From Nonomuraea gerenzanensis (GTDB lineage: Bacteria; Actinomycetota; Actinomycetes; Streptosporangiales; Streptosporangiaceae), in contig NZ_CP084058.1 of NCBI RefSeq assembly GCF_020215645.1, positions 4,774,001 to 4,838,000 of the forward strand: a DNA stretch of 64,000 nt, in the 5' to 3' direction. The notes below the pieces were generated by a model. That model saw only the letters and a program-made list of their open reading frames with translations. It did no database searches and was not told where the DNA came from. Within the stretch, counting starts at the first letter, position 1, and each line of letters opens with the position of its first letter. Below are positions 1 to 8,108 of this stretch, piece after piece. The position numbers and the translations under genes were made by a program.

Positions 1-525
1 GATCGGGTTGCCCGTCACCACGGCCTTGGCCCGGGCGGAGGCCGGCAGGTACTGCAGCGACGACTCGTGCGACAGCGCGATCCTGGTCGCCAGCCTGGCC
101 AGGATGCGGTTGGCCAGGCCCACGACGGTCGTCTGCTCGTGCATCACCAGCGGCCGACGGATGATCTTGGCTGCCACGCCGATGGGCACCGCCACGTAAC
201 CACCGGTCGACAGCACCACGTCGGGCAGGTAGCGCGCCGCGTGCCCGATCGCCTGGAACACGCCGATCGGGATGCGGAAGACGTCCGCGATGTTGGTGCC
301 CAGCTCCTTGAGATTGGGGCGCCGGCGCAGCTTGCCCGTGGTGATCGCCTTGAACGGGATGCCGTGCTCGGCGGTGATCCGCGCCTCCAGGCCGTTGGCG
401 GTGCCCACCCAGAGCACGTCGTGCGGCACCTGACGTCGCTGGACGGCCGACAGGGTCGTCAGAGCCGGATAGGTGTGACCGCCGGTGCCGCCGCCGGTGA
501 TCAACAGTCGCAGGGTTCGTGACAT
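1..525 (-). CDS. MurG-like UDP-GlcNAc transferase, partial (C-terminus outside window)
   Basis: The first 175 codons are present; the gene runs off the left edge. The N-terminus has the GGGTGGHTYPAL glycine-rich loop of MurG, followed by STGGYVAVP, the HEQ motif and VTGNP, all family hallmarks of the lipid I to lipid II GlcNAc transferase. It starts with ATG 4 nt behind the stop of the formylglycine-generating enzyme, so the two are probably co-transcribed. A canonical murG lies between ftsW and murC in the dcw cluster. This different setting suggests a second, MurG-like paralogue that may glycosylate another lipid-linked substrate (inference). Confidence 0.82.
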   Translation of the reverse strand, partial: MSRTLRLLITGGGTGGHTYPALTTLSAVQRRQVPHDVLWVGTANGLEARITAEHGIPFKAITTGKLRRRPNLKELGTNIADVFRIPIGVFQAIGHAARYLPDVVLSTGGYVAVPIGVAAKIIRRPLVMHEQTTVVGLANRILARLATRIALSHESSLQYLPASARAKAVVTGNPI

Positions 526-529
526 GCGA

Positions 530-1462
530 TCAGCGTAGGGCCGCACAGCGGAAGCCGGTGTGCCCGGTCGAGGAGTCGGGCGTGTTGTTGGTGCGCGCGG
601 CCACCCGGTAGCGGTTGCAGTAGGAGTCGTGGCACAGGTACGACCCGCCGCGGATCACCTTGGCCGCGCCCTCGGCGGGCCCCGCCGGGTTGTCGGCGAA
701 CGGCTCCCACTCCACGCCCCACCAGTCGGCCGTCCACTCCCACACGTTGCCGGAGACGTTGTAGAGCCCGTAGCCGTTCGGCTGGAACGACTTGACCGGC
801 ATCGTGCCCTTGCTCGGCGCCGTCGGGAAGCGGCCCTGCCAGATGTTGCACCGCTGCCGCCCCTTGGGCGCCAGCTCGTCGCCCCACGGGTAACGCCTGC
901 GCTCCAGGCCGCCCCTGGCCGCCATCTCCCACTCCGCCTCGGTGGGCAGCCGCTTGCCCGCCCAGTCCGCGTACGCGGTGGCGTCGTGCCACGAGACGTG
1001 CACGACGGGATGGTTCTGCCGGTCGCCGATCGTGGAGCCGGGGCCCTCCGGGGCGCGCCAGGAGGCCCCCTCGACGCCCGCCCACCAGGGCGCGCCCGGC
1101 ACCGTGGCCTCCATCACCCCGGCGGTGGCGAACTGGCGGAAGACGAACGACCAGCCGATCCGCTCGGCCTCGGTGACGTACCCGGTCTCCTTGACGAACG
1201 TGGCGAACTGCGCGTTCGTCACGCACGCCGGGTCGATCCAGAACGGGTCGACCCGCACCTCGCGCACCGGCCCCTCGCCGTCCTCGGGGCGCCCGTCGGG
1301 GTCGTCGCCGCCCATGAGGAACGTGCCTCCGGGGACGCGCACCATCCCCTTCGGCGGCCCGCCCGGCGCGGGACGCCGTACGGCGATCCGCACGGACTCC
1401 TGGACCTGCCCGGCGGCGGGGTCGCGGCTCGGGCCACAACAAGCGCTCAACAATCCCCCCAA
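530..1462 (-). CDS. formylglycine-generating enzyme (SUMF1/FGE family)
   Basis: This 310-aa protein matches the family that oxidises the Cys of a CxPxR motif in type I sulfatases to formylglycine. The C-terminal core carries the two catalytic cysteines, Cys277 and Cys282, in GGSYLCHDSYCNRYRVAAR, then NTPDSS and GFRCA, as in authentic actinobacterial FGEs rather than the wider Cys-less SUMF1 group. HPVVHVSWHDA and RLPTEAEWE are also present. The N-terminus contains a CCGPSR motif, also common in bacterial FGEs. The start is uncertain: the longest frame begins with TTG, and other TTG codons follow at 1453 and 1450. The MurG-like gene follows after 4 nt. No sulfatase gene is visible in the window. 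Confidence 0.93.
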   Translation of the reverse strand: MGGLLSACCGPSRDPAAGQVQESVRIAVRRPAPGGPPKGMVRVPGGTFLMGGDDPDGRPEDGEGPVREVRVDPFWIDPACVTNAQFATFVKETGYVTEAERIGWSFVFRQFATAGVMEATVPGAPWWAGVEGASWRAPEGPGSTIGDRQNHPVVHVSWHDATAYADWAGKRLPTEAEWEMAARGGLERRRYPWGDELAPKGRQRCNIWQGRFPTAPSKGTMPVKSFQPNGYGLYNVSGNVWEWTADWWGVEWEPFADNPAGPAEGAAKVIRGGSYLCHDSYCNRYRVAARTNNTPDSSTGHTGFRCAALR

Positions 1463-1463
1463 A

Positions 1464-1475
1464 GTGTCACGACAC
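1464..1475. promoter_or_regulatory. palindrome just upstream of the FGE start
   Basis: GTGTC-AC-GACAC is a perfect inverted repeat with a 2-nt centre, 2 bp from the presumed FGE start codon and about 100 bp from the divergent ppx promoter. It may be an operator; no binding protein can be assigned. Confidence 0.3.
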
Positions 1476-1569
1476 CAAGGAAGGGTAGTCCCTGGAGCAT
1501 GCCCAGGATTCCGTGCCCGCCCCGCTCGACGACTTCCCCCTCAGTTTCGCCGTAAAAGCCGCAGACCGG

Positions 1570-1575
1570 TAGCTT
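1570..1575 (+). promoter_or_regulatory. -10 box for leaderless ppx
   Basis: TAGCTT fits the actinobacterial TANNNT -10 consensus and ends 6 nt before the ATG, the geometry of leaderless transcription. There is no Shine-Dalgarno sequence between it and the start. No convincing -35 was seen. Confidence 0.5.
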
Positions 1576-1581
1576 TCTACC

Positions 1582-2547
1582 ATGCGACTCGGCGTGCTGG
1601 ACATCGGCTCGAACACCGTCCACTTACTGGTCGTCGACGCCCATCGCGGCGCCCGGCCCATGCCTGCCTACTCCCACAAGGTCGATCTCCGTCTCACCGA
1701 GCACCTCGACAAGGACCAGAAGCTCGGCAAGGTCGGCATCGAGCGGCTGGGCAGCTTCGTCGAGGAGGCCGTCCACCTCGCCGAGGACAAGGGGGTGGAG
1801 GACCTGCTGGCCTTCGCCACCTCGGCCGTGCGCGAGGCCGCCAACGGCGAGCAGGTGCTCGCCGAGATCGACAAGCGCTGCGGCGTGCACATCGCGGTCC
1901 TGTCCGGCCGCGACGAGGCCAGGCTGACGTTCCTGGCCGTGCGGCGGTGGTTCGGCTGGTCGTCGGGCCGGTTGCTGGCCTTCGACATCGGCGGCGGCTC
2001 GCTGGAGATCGCCGCGGGGGTGGACGAGGAGCCCGACGTGGCCGTGTCGCTGCCGCTGGGCGCCGGGCGGCTGACGCGCGACTGGTTCACCGGTGACCCG
2101 CCGACCGCCGACGAGGTGCGCAAGCTGCGCAAGCACGTCCGCGCCGAGATCGCGCGCAGGGTCGGCGACGTCGTCAGGTACGGCGAGCCCGACCGCGCCG
2201 TGGCCACGTCCAAGACGTTCAAGCAGCTCGCCAGGATCGCCGGGGCGGCGCCGTCCAGCGACGGCCCGTACGTCTCGCGCTCACTGTCGCGCCAGGACAT
2301 GGCCGACTGGGCCCTCAAGCTCACCACCATGAAGTCGGCCGAGCGGGCCCAGCTCTCCGGCGTGTCCGAGGGGCGGGCGGCGCAGCTCGCGGCGGGGGCG
2401 CTGGTCGCCGACGCGGCCATGGACCTGTTCGAGGTGGACCGCCTCGACGTCTGCCCGTGGGCGCTGCGCGAGGGCGTCATACTGCGCCGGCTCGACCTCC
2501 TGCCGGGACGGCTCGACCAGCTCAACGGCACCCCGGACCAAGAGTAA
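1582..2547 (+). CDS. ppx: Ppx/GppA family exopolyphosphatase
   Basis: This 321-aa protein belongs to the ASKHA-fold Ppx/GppA family, which hydrolyses inorganic polyphosphate or pppGpp. Visible motifs are the phosphate-1 loop DIGSNT (residues 7-12), [10 protein letters not shown], and the second phosphate loop DIGGGS (about 135-140). The length matches the short, two-domain actinobacterial Ppx1 type, without the C-terminal HD extension of E. coli Ppx. Codon 15 is TTA (1624-1626), a very rare leucine codon in such genomes that in Streptomyces makes translation depend on the bldA tRNA. It is transcribed divergently from the FGE gene and appears leaderless. Confidence 0.9.
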   Translation: MRLGVLDIGSNTVHLLVVDAHRGARPMPAYSHKVDLRLTEHLDKDQKLGKVGIERLGSFVEEAVHLAEDKGVEDLLAFATSAVREAANGEQVLAEIDKRCGVHIAVLSGRDEARLTFLAVRRWFGWSSGRLLAFDIGGGSLEIAAGVDEEPDVAVSLPLGAGRLTRDWFTGDPPTADEVRKLRKHVRAEIARRVGDVVRYGEPDRAVATSKTFKQLARIAGAAPSSDGPYVSRSLSRQDMADWALKLTTMKSAERAQLSGVSEGRAAQLAAGALVADAAMDLFEVDRLDVCPWALREGVILRRLDLLPGRLDQLNGTPDQE

Positions 2548-2611
2548 AAGTAAGGTCGATATATCCCCATACGTTGGCATAAAGCGCTGGTAGGCGGGCA
2601 TTTTCCGCCGA

Positions 2612-2989
2612 ATGATGACAGTGCTCGGCGCGATCGGATCTCTGGCAGTCGTCCTCCTCCTCGTCGTCCTGGCGGTGCTGCTCATCTCGGTCGTCGCGAT
2701 GGTCACGCTGCTGGCGATGGCCGCCTCGATGACCCACTGGAGCCGGAGCTGGAGCCGGACGTGGAGTCGGGCCTGGAGGCGGCTGCTCCGCCGGAACCCC
2801 CGGCTGGAGCTCAAGCTCAGCGGGCGGACGGTGCCCGAGCGGCTGCGGGCCGAGCTGAGCGGGAGCGTGCCACGGGTGCGCCGCCGCTTCCTGCTCGGCG
2901 GCGCGCCGTCCGGCGCACCGCGGCGGGTGAGCGGCGCGCTGCGCGGCTATCGCCTGCACCGGCCGGTGGAACGCCGTACCAAGGTCTGA
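2612..2989 (+). CDS. small membrane-anchored basic protein of unknown function
   Basis: I do not recognise this 125-aa protein. Residues about 5-38 form one long, very hydrophobic segment (a membrane anchor or two short helices). It is followed by a Trp/Ser/Arg-rich stretch with three WSR repeats and a strongly basic tail, so the C-terminus should be cytoplasmic and could contact lipid heads or nucleic acid. ATG-ATG at 2612/2615 gives two possible starts. It ends just before a strong bidirectional terminator. The hydrophobic pattern and third-position GC support a real gene, but no family can be assigned. Confidence 0.6.
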   Translation: MMTVLGAIGSLAVVLLLVVLAVLLISVVAMVTLLAMAASMTHWSRSWSRTWSRAWRRLLRRNPRLELKLSGRTVPERLRAELSGSVPRVRRRFLLGGAPSGAPRRVSGALRGYRLHRPVERRTKV

Positions 2990-3007
2990 CGGGAGCCCCG
3001 CACCGAA

Positions 3008-3043
3008 GTGCCGCACCGGAACCTGTGGGTTCCGGTGCGGCAC
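3008..3043. terminator. bidirectional hairpin terminator
   Basis: A perfect 16-bp stem (3008-3023 pairing with 3028-3043) closes a 4-nt TGTG loop. It sits between two convergent genes (end 2989 on plus, end 3065 on minus), so it can terminate both. There is no U-tract, as is usual for actinomycete terminators. Confidence 0.8.
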
Positions 3044-3064
3044 CTGGGGTCCGGCAGCGGGGGT

Positions 3065-3496
3065 TCAGGTGGCCATGAGGTGCTGCCCGGCCGCGCCCGG
3101 CGCGTAGCGCAGGCGCTTCTCCAGGCAGACCACGGAGCCGTGCTCGTGCCGGTTGGTGAAACGGATGTCATCGGCGAGCGCTCGCATGATCTGCAGCCCA
3201 CGCCCGTGCTCGGCGCCCGGTTCGGGCTCCGCCACCTTGCGCGGGTCGAATCCGTCACCGTTGTCGACCACCTTGATCACGCACAGGTGGTCGTGGACGG
3301 ACGCGCTGACCGTGTAGTCGTCGCTGGGCGCCGCATGCCGGATCACATTGGAGCACGCCTCGGTGAGCATGAGCTCGATGTCATCACGGATCTGCGGCTC
3401 GACGCCGAGCGACCGCAGCGTGCCGTCCAGCATCTGCCTGATCAGCGGGACGCTCGCCGCATCCCTGGGCAGTCGGAGCGCCATCGTAGCCTCCAC
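3065..3496 (-). CDS. RsbW-like anti-sigma factor / Ser-Thr kinase (HATPase_c_2)
   Basis: The GHKL ATP-binding domain fills the protein: N-box ELMLTEACSNVIRHA, G1 box VVDNGDGFDP and G2 box GRGLQIMRAL. Such proteins bind a sigma factor or phosphorylate STAS-domain anti-anti-sigma factors. I place the start at the GTG at 3496 (143 aa), 8 nt behind GGAGG; an upstream in-frame extension has no ribosome site. Candidate partners in the window are the STAS protein at 25.9 kb and the SpoIIE phosphatase at 11.7 kb, but neither is adjacent. Confidence 0.87.
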   Translation of the reverse strand: MEATMALRLPRDAASVPLIRQMLDGTLRSLGVEPQIRDDIELMLTEACSNVIRHAAPSDDYTVSASVHDHLCVIKVVDNGDGFDPRKVAEPEPGAEHGRGLQIMRALADDIRFTNRHEHGSVVCLEKRLRYAPGAAGQHLMAT

Positions 3497-3587
3497 TGCG
3501 CCTCCTCCCGTCTGGATGCGTGCGAGCCTTCTGCCCTCGAATCCGTGTCCCAATCGTCGGATTCGGACGTGGCGAGGCCGAAAATCG

Positions 3588-4133
3588 CTAGCGTTCCAGC
3601 AACCGGTGCGCCACTTCCAGGCAGGCCTTGTGGATCTCCTCCTCGGGGAGCTCGCCCTCCTTCATCAGCCACTTGCCCGCGTGCAGGGCGAACAGCGCCA
3701 GCGAATGGCTGACCCGCTCGGCGGGCGGGGCGCCCGGCTCGCTGATCTCCGTGGTGAGCTCCATCATGCGCTCACGGATCTTGATCAGCGTCGGGTGGCC
3801 GCGCAGTGCCGTCTGGTTGCGCTCCAGGAACCGGGCGATGCCGAGGTGCCGCGTCGCGCGGACGCTCTCGGCGTAGCGGTCGACCAGCTCGCGGCGCGTC
3901 TCGGGCGACCTCGGCCGGCTCCTGACCCAGGCGAGCAGCTCGTCCAGCTCGCTCAGGCGCTGCTCGACCAGGCTCGCCACGATGTCGTCCTTGGTCTTGA
4001 AGTGGTAGTAAAGTGCGGCCTTCGTCACGCCGAGCTCCTCGGCGATCTCCCGCAGGGAGGTCGCCTCGTAGCCCTGCTCGGTGAACAGCCTCAGCGCGAT
4101 CTCCTGAATTCGGGTTCGCGTGTCTTCCCGCAC
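3588..4133 (-). CDS. TetR family transcriptional regulator
   Basis: This 181-aa repressor has a typical TetR N-terminal helix-turn-helix (residues about 5-50, TSLREIAEELGVTKAALYYHF) followed by a helical ligand domain. It starts at a GTG with AAGG about 7 nt upstream. Two nearly identical palindromes lie directly upstream and are probably its own operators, so it likely controls itself and the divergent acetyltransferase. The inducer is unknown. Confidence 0.92.
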   Translation of the reverse strand: MREDTRTRIQEIALRLFTEQGYEATSLREIAEELGVTKAALYYHFKTKDDIVASLVEQRLSELDELLAWVRSRPRSPETRRELVDRYAESVRATRHLGIARFLERNQTALRGHPTLIKIRERMMELTTEISEPGAPPAERVSHSLALFALHAGKWLMKEGELPEEEIHKACLEVAHRLLER

Positions 4134-4148
4134 TTCGCACCTTTTCTA

Positions 4149-4206
4149 CTTGACGGCCGGCAAGTAAGTATCCGCTTCATTGTACGCTTGCCGGTCGGCA
4201 AGTAAG
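4149..4206. promoter_or_regulatory. tandem TetR operators
   Basis: Two copies of CTTGmCGGyCGGCAAG followed by TAAG lie at 4149-4164 and 4187-4202, 38 bp apart. The second is a perfect palindrome (CTTGCCG-GT-CGGCAAG); the first has one mismatch. They sit between the divergent TetR and GNAT genes. Confidence 0.7.
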
Positions 4207-4281
4207 CACGACCGTCTCCATCCGCACGGCCGGGTGAAAATGGGAGGCGCAGGACCGGGCGCTTCCAGGACAATCCTGCCC

Positions 4282-5214
4282 ATGCACACCATCCGCCGAC
4301 CCCGCGTGGACGACGCCGCGGCCATCCACGAGCTCGTCGCCACGTGCGACACGGCCGTCATCGGCGCGCCGGACTCGACGCTGGACGACATCGCCGACGA
4401 GCTGGTCGAGCCGGGCTTCGACCGCGACAGGGACGGCTGGCTGGCCCACGACGCCGGCGGCCGGGCCGACGGCTACGCCTGGGCCTGCCGCAACGGCGAC
4501 AGCGACCTCGTCGACGTCGAGGTCATCGTCCGGCCCGGGGTGGACGGGCTGGCCGACGAGCTGTGGCCCGCCGTGCTGGCCCGGGCGGCCGAGCTGGGCG
4601 CCGAACGCGGCCACGACACCGTCACCCTGCACATCGGCGTCTACCGCACCGACGAGGCCAAGCGGGCCCGGGTGGAGGCGCTCGGCTTCGAGCCGGGCAC
4701 CAGCTACCACCGCATGCGCATCGACCACGACGGCCCCGTCGAGCCGCCCGCCGCCCCCGCCGGGCTCACGCTGCACTCCGGGGAGAGCGAGGAGGTGCGG
4801 CGCGAAGGGCACCACGTGCACCAGGAGGGGTTCGCCGAGCACTTCGGGTTCGTCCCCGTCGGCTACGAGCAGTGGTACGAGCGCAGGCAGGCCTCCAGCG
4901 CCACCGACTGGAGCCAGCTCACGCTGGCCCGCCTCGACGGGCGGCCCGCCGCGGTGCTCATCGGCAACAACCAGTTCGTCTCCGACGAGGGCTGCGGCTA
5001 CGTGGCCACGCTCGCGGTGCTGCCCGCGTACCGGGGCAGGGGGCTGGGCCGGTTCCTGCTCAAGCACGCCTTCGCCGCCGACGCGGCGCGCGGCCGCAAG
5101 GGCACGATCCTGCACGTCGACTCCAACAACACCACCCCCGCGCTCGGCCTGTACGAGTCGGCGGGGATGCGCCTGGTCATGGCCATCGACGTGTGGCGGC
5201 GCCGCCTGCCCTAG
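4282..5214 (+). CDS. tandem-GNAT acetyltransferase
   Basis: At 310 aa the protein is about twice a single GNAT domain. The C-terminal half has a clear acetyl-CoA site (VATLAVLPAYRGRGLGRFLLK, the Q/RxxGxG/A loop) and LGLYESAGMR. The N-terminal half is a degenerate GNAT fold, an arrangement also found in mycothiol synthase MshD and many uncharacterised acetyltransferases. I chose ATG 4282, which follows AGGA; an upstream TTG extension would cross the TetR operators. It converges on the helicase gene with only 15 bp between their ends. The substrate is unknown. Confidence 0.85.
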   Translation: MHTIRRPRVDDAAAIHELVATCDTAVIGAPDSTLDDIADELVEPGFDRDRDGWLAHDAGGRADGYAWACRNGDSDLVDVEVIVRPGVDGLADELWPAVLARAAELGAERGHDTVTLHIGVYRTDEAKRARVEALGFEPGTSYHRMRIDHDGPVEPPAAPAGLTLHSGESEEVRREGHHVHQEGFAEHFGFVPVGYEQWYERRQASSATDWSQLTLARLDGRPAAVLIGNNQFVSDEGCGYVATLAVLPAYRGRGLGRFLLKHAFAADAARGRKGTILHVDSNNTTPALGLYESAGMRLVMAIDVWRRRLP

Positions 5215-5229
5215 CCTTACCCGGCCTGC

Positions 5230-6510
5230 TCAGACGCGGTGGCGGGCCAGGTGCTCCAGCACCGACTGGTTGGCCTCCCACCCGTCGGGGAACTTCACCG
5301 GCACCCCGAGCTGCACCGGCTCCGCCGACGGGTGCGCGTCCAGCAGCTCGGCGATGCCCGCCCTGGCCACCACCACGCACGCGTGCCGGTGCCGCGAGGC
5401 CAGCACGCACAGCCGTCCCGACTCCAGGTGGAAGGCCGTGGCGTCCCTGCGGCCCGACAGCGGGTGCAGCACGATCGTCACGTCGTACTCGCGGCCCTGC
5501 AGCCGGTTGGCCGTGTCGACGGTGATCTCCGCCGGCAGGCCCGCCGCGCGGATGGCGGCCACCTGGTCCCGGTGCGCCGCCCCGACCGCGATCCGGTCGG
5601 CCGTCACCGGCCGCTCGCCCTGCTCCGAACCGGCCACCGCGCCGCGCTGCAGCAGCCGCTCGGCCAGCTTCGCCACCGCCTGCACGGCCTCGCCGTCAGT
5701 GCGCACCGTGTGCCGGTTCGGCAGCTCCAGCAGCGCCCACCCCGACCGGGCCGCCTCCTCCAGCGCCCGGTCGTGCACGCTGCCCATGCCGCCGGTCGCC
5801 AGCTCCAGCCACCGGTCCCCGTGATCGGTGCCGGACCGGAAGCCGGTGAACGGGTAGAACGCCCGCGACACCACCGGCGCCGCCGAGGCGGGCAGCCGCC
5901 ACGACACCGGCAGCCGGTGCACCGGCAGGTCCGGGTTGTGCCGCAGCAGCACCGACACCGCGCTCTGCAACGGATCCCACGACAGGCCCGACCAGCGGTC
6001 GCCGTCGACGATCGAGAACGGGTCGAGCTGCCCGGGATCCCCCACGAACAGCGCCCGCTCGAACAACCCGGCGATCCTCAGCAGCTTGTCCGAGCGCATC
6101 TGGTACGCCTCGTCCACGATCGCCCACGGCCACACCCGGTCGCCGATCCACGCCCACTTGTCGGCCGTGGCGATGACGATGTCCGGGTCGCCCAGGTCCT
6201 GCATGCGGGTGCCGACCCGGACGCCGGGCAGCTCCAGCATGCGCAGCGGCGGCACGTACCCTCCGGCCGACAGCCGGCCCACGGTCAGGTGCGGGTGCTT
6301 GTCGCAGATCCTGGCCACCAGGTCGTCGACCTGCTCGTTGGTCTGCGCCACGATCATGAGCGGCTCGCCGGTCGCCGCGATGTGCGCCGCCGCCCGTACG
6401 ACCAGCGTGGACTTGCCCGCGCCCGGCGGTGAGTCGACCACCACGCCACGGTGGCGGGGCAGGTCGGCGAGCACGTTCCTGATGACCTGCTCCGGGCTGT
6501 CGCCGGTCAC
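5230..6510 (-). CDS. SF1 (UvrD/Upf1-like) DNA/RNA helicase, last gene of nuclease-helicase operon
   Basis: This 426-aa ATPase shows the superfamily 1 motifs in order: Walker A SPPGAGKST (27-35), motif Ia with TNEQVDDL (57-64), motif II VDEAYQ (132-137), motif III VGDPGQLDPF (156-165), and in the C-terminal third motif V VDTANRLQGREYD and a motif VI-like LASRHRHACVVVAR. It starts at a GTG whose last two bases overlap the stop of the preceding gene (GTGA), implying translational coupling. It is small for a processive helicase, with no obvious insertion or accessory domain, so the upstream proteins may supply DNA-binding functions (inference). Confidence 0.85.
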   Translation of the reverse strand: MTGDSPEQVIRNVLADLPRHRGVVVDSPPGAGKSTLVVRAAAHIAATGEPLMIVAQTNEQVDDLVARICDKHPHLTVGRLSAGGYVPPLRMLELPGVRVGTRMQDLGDPDIVIATADKWAWIGDRVWPWAIVDEAYQMRSDKLLRIAGLFERALFVGDPGQLDPFSIVDGDRWSGLSWDPLQSAVSVLLRHNPDLPVHRLPVSWRLPASAAPVVSRAFYPFTGFRSGTDHGDRWLELATGGMGSVHDRALEEAARSGWALLELPNRHTVRTDGEAVQAVAKLAERLLQRGAVAGSEQGERPVTADRIAVGAAHRDQVAAIRAAGLPAEITVDTANRLQGREYDVTIVLHPLSGRRDATAFHLESGRLCVLASRHRHACVVVARAGIAELLDAHPSAEPVQLGVPVKFPDGWEANQSVLEHLARHRV

Positions 6511-7934
6511 GACCACTCCTCCTGGGCGTCCTCGTCGTCGGGCACGTACTCCTGCGGCGGGCCGCCGTGCGTCCACGGCGTGGCCTCGGGCTCGGGCAGG
6601 GCGGGCGAGCCCTGGAAGTCGTCGGTCAGCGAGGTGTAGCAGACCCGCTCGCCGACCTCGGGCACCGCGCCGGGCGCCGCCGTCCTGCCCCGGCCCATGC
6701 CCTTGGTGATCTTGAGGGTGACCAGGCCCTCGGCGGCCTCCACCAGCTCGGCGCCCTGGCTGCGGCGCTGCGGGGTGCCCAGCGAGGTGCCGGGCGGCAG
6801 GCGTACCGGATCGTCGGTCTTGATCACCACCAGCGGGCGGAGCTTGCGCGAGCGGCCCTCGCCCTCGGTGTTGTCGGGCACCGTCTCGATCACCTCGCCC
6901 GCGAACGCCTCGCCGGTCAGCCGGTACTCGGCCATGACGAGGGGGTCGTCGTAGGCGCGCTGCACGTCGTAGGCGGCCTGGGCGCGCTCCATGCGGGCCA
7001 GCTTGGCCGCGGCGGCCACCGCGCCGTCGCGCCGCGCCTGCGGTGGCGCGCCCTCGGCGATGTGCACCGCCATGCCGCTGAACGAGCCGCGGTCCTGCTC
7101 CCAGCGCTGGGCCACGCTCGCGCCCGCGGGCAGCGCGGCCAGCAGGTCGATCGCCTGCCACATGAGCCGCCAGGTGGGTTCGAGCTGGGTGCGCAGCGCC
7201 TCGGTGACGCGATCGGCGGACTCGCTGTCCATCGCCGGGGCGAGCACCTCCGCGTCGAAGCCCGGGTCGGTGGCCGGGCCCGCGGGCGGCCAGATCAGCG
7301 GGTCCTCGGCCTCGTCGCTGGGGCCCGTGGTGATCCAGGCGAGCAGCGCGGCCAGGTTGGCGTCCTCCAGCGAGCTCTGCCCGCTGGCCCAGTGGCGGCC
7401 CAGCTCCTCCGTCGCGGCCAGCATCAGCGACGAGCCCGGATACGCCGCCCGCTCCCCGAGGTAGGTCAGCCACCGGCCGAGCAGCGGCACCGACTCGGGC
7501 ACCGGGTAGGGCCCGTCGGTGCGGCGGAAGCGGGTCGAGCGGCCGAGCAGCCGGGTGAAGGCCACGCCCGCCTGGTTCGGGACGATGAGCTGCGGCGCCT
7601 CGATCGCCCGCTCGTACGGGTCGGCGTTCTTGCGCTCCACGGTCTCGGTGTCGTTCGTGAAGCCCTCGATGTAGGGCAGCAGCACCCCGGCCACCTCGGC
7701 GGCCCAGGCGAAGCGCAGGTCGCGGTTGCGCGGCTGGGTGACCACGAGCAGCCGCGGGTGCTCCCTGTCGGTGCCGAGCATCGCGGCCAGCGGCGCGGCG
7801 GCCTCGCCCGACAGCTTGAGCGGGATGAACACCATGGGGCGCTCGGACAGGTGGCAGTGCCTGACGGTCGCGACGGGCTGCGCGATGCCCTCGTCCAGGG
7901 CACGCAGCCGGGCTAGCGAGGTCAGCAGGCTCAT
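6507..7934 (-). CDS. unknown protein coupled to the helicase
   Basis: I do not recognise this 475-aa acidic, soluble protein. There is no Walker motif, signal peptide or membrane segment. The N-terminal half contains an alpha/beta-like stretch (PRLLVVTQPRNRDLRFAWAAEVAGVLL); the C-terminal quarter looks beta-rich (RKLRPLVVIKTDDPVRLPPG, VTLKITKGMGRGR) and ends in an acidic tail (PDDEDAQEEW). The ATG follows GGAG by 9 nt. It overlaps the helicase by 4 bp, so the two probably form a complex or act together. Confidence 0.75.
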   Translation of the reverse strand: MSLLTSLARLRALDEGIAQPVATVRHCHLSERPMVFIPLKLSGEAAAPLAAMLGTDREHPRLLVVTQPRNRDLRFAWAAEVAGVLLPYIEGFTNDTETVERKNADPYERAIEAPQLIVPNQAGVAFTRLLGRSTRFRRTDGPYPVPESVPLLGRWLTYLGERAAYPGSSLMLAATEELGRHWASGQSSLEDANLAALLAWITTGPSDEAEDPLIWPPAGPATDPGFDAEVLAPAMDSESADRVTEALRTQLEPTWRLMWQAIDLLAALPAGASVAQRWEQDRGSFSGMAVHIAEGAPPQARRDGAVAAAAKLARMERAQAAYDVQRAYDDPLVMAEYRLTGEAFAGEVIETVPDNTEGEGRSRKLRPLVVIKTDDPVRLPPGTSLGTPQRRSQGAELVEAAEGLVTLKITKGMGRGRTAAPGAVPEVGERVCYTSLTDDFQGSPALPEPEATPWTHGGPPQEYVPDDEDAQEEWS

Positions 7935-8020
7935 GTCGGGCGTCTCCGCGGCAGGCGGGTGGTCAGCGGCATCATGCGGGCAGGCTCCGCGGCGCGTCGG
8001 CGGCCGGCGGCGTTCGTGGT

Positions 8021-8104
8021 GGGGCCGGTGGTGGCGCCGGTGCTGAGGCCGGTGGTGGGGCCGGTGATGGGGCCGGTGGTGGGGCCGGTGGTGGGATCGG
8101 TGGC
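8021..8104. repeat. 12-bp minisatellite, 7 units
   Basis: Units of GGGGCCGGTGGT with small variations run head to tail and abut the stop codon of the nuclease gene (8109). On the minus strand one frame reads as a Pro/Ala-rich PPAP-type string, overlapping the end of the nuclease frame. No gene is assigned to 7935-8108. Confidence 0.8.
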
Positions 8105-8108
8105 GGGG

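Noticed and set aside
5230..7473. A 747-aa frame joining an Arg-rich N-terminus to the helicase
   Set aside because: The first about 320 codons are a shadow of the 475-aa gene in another frame; the helicase starts at the GTG at 6510, which overlaps the stop of that gene.
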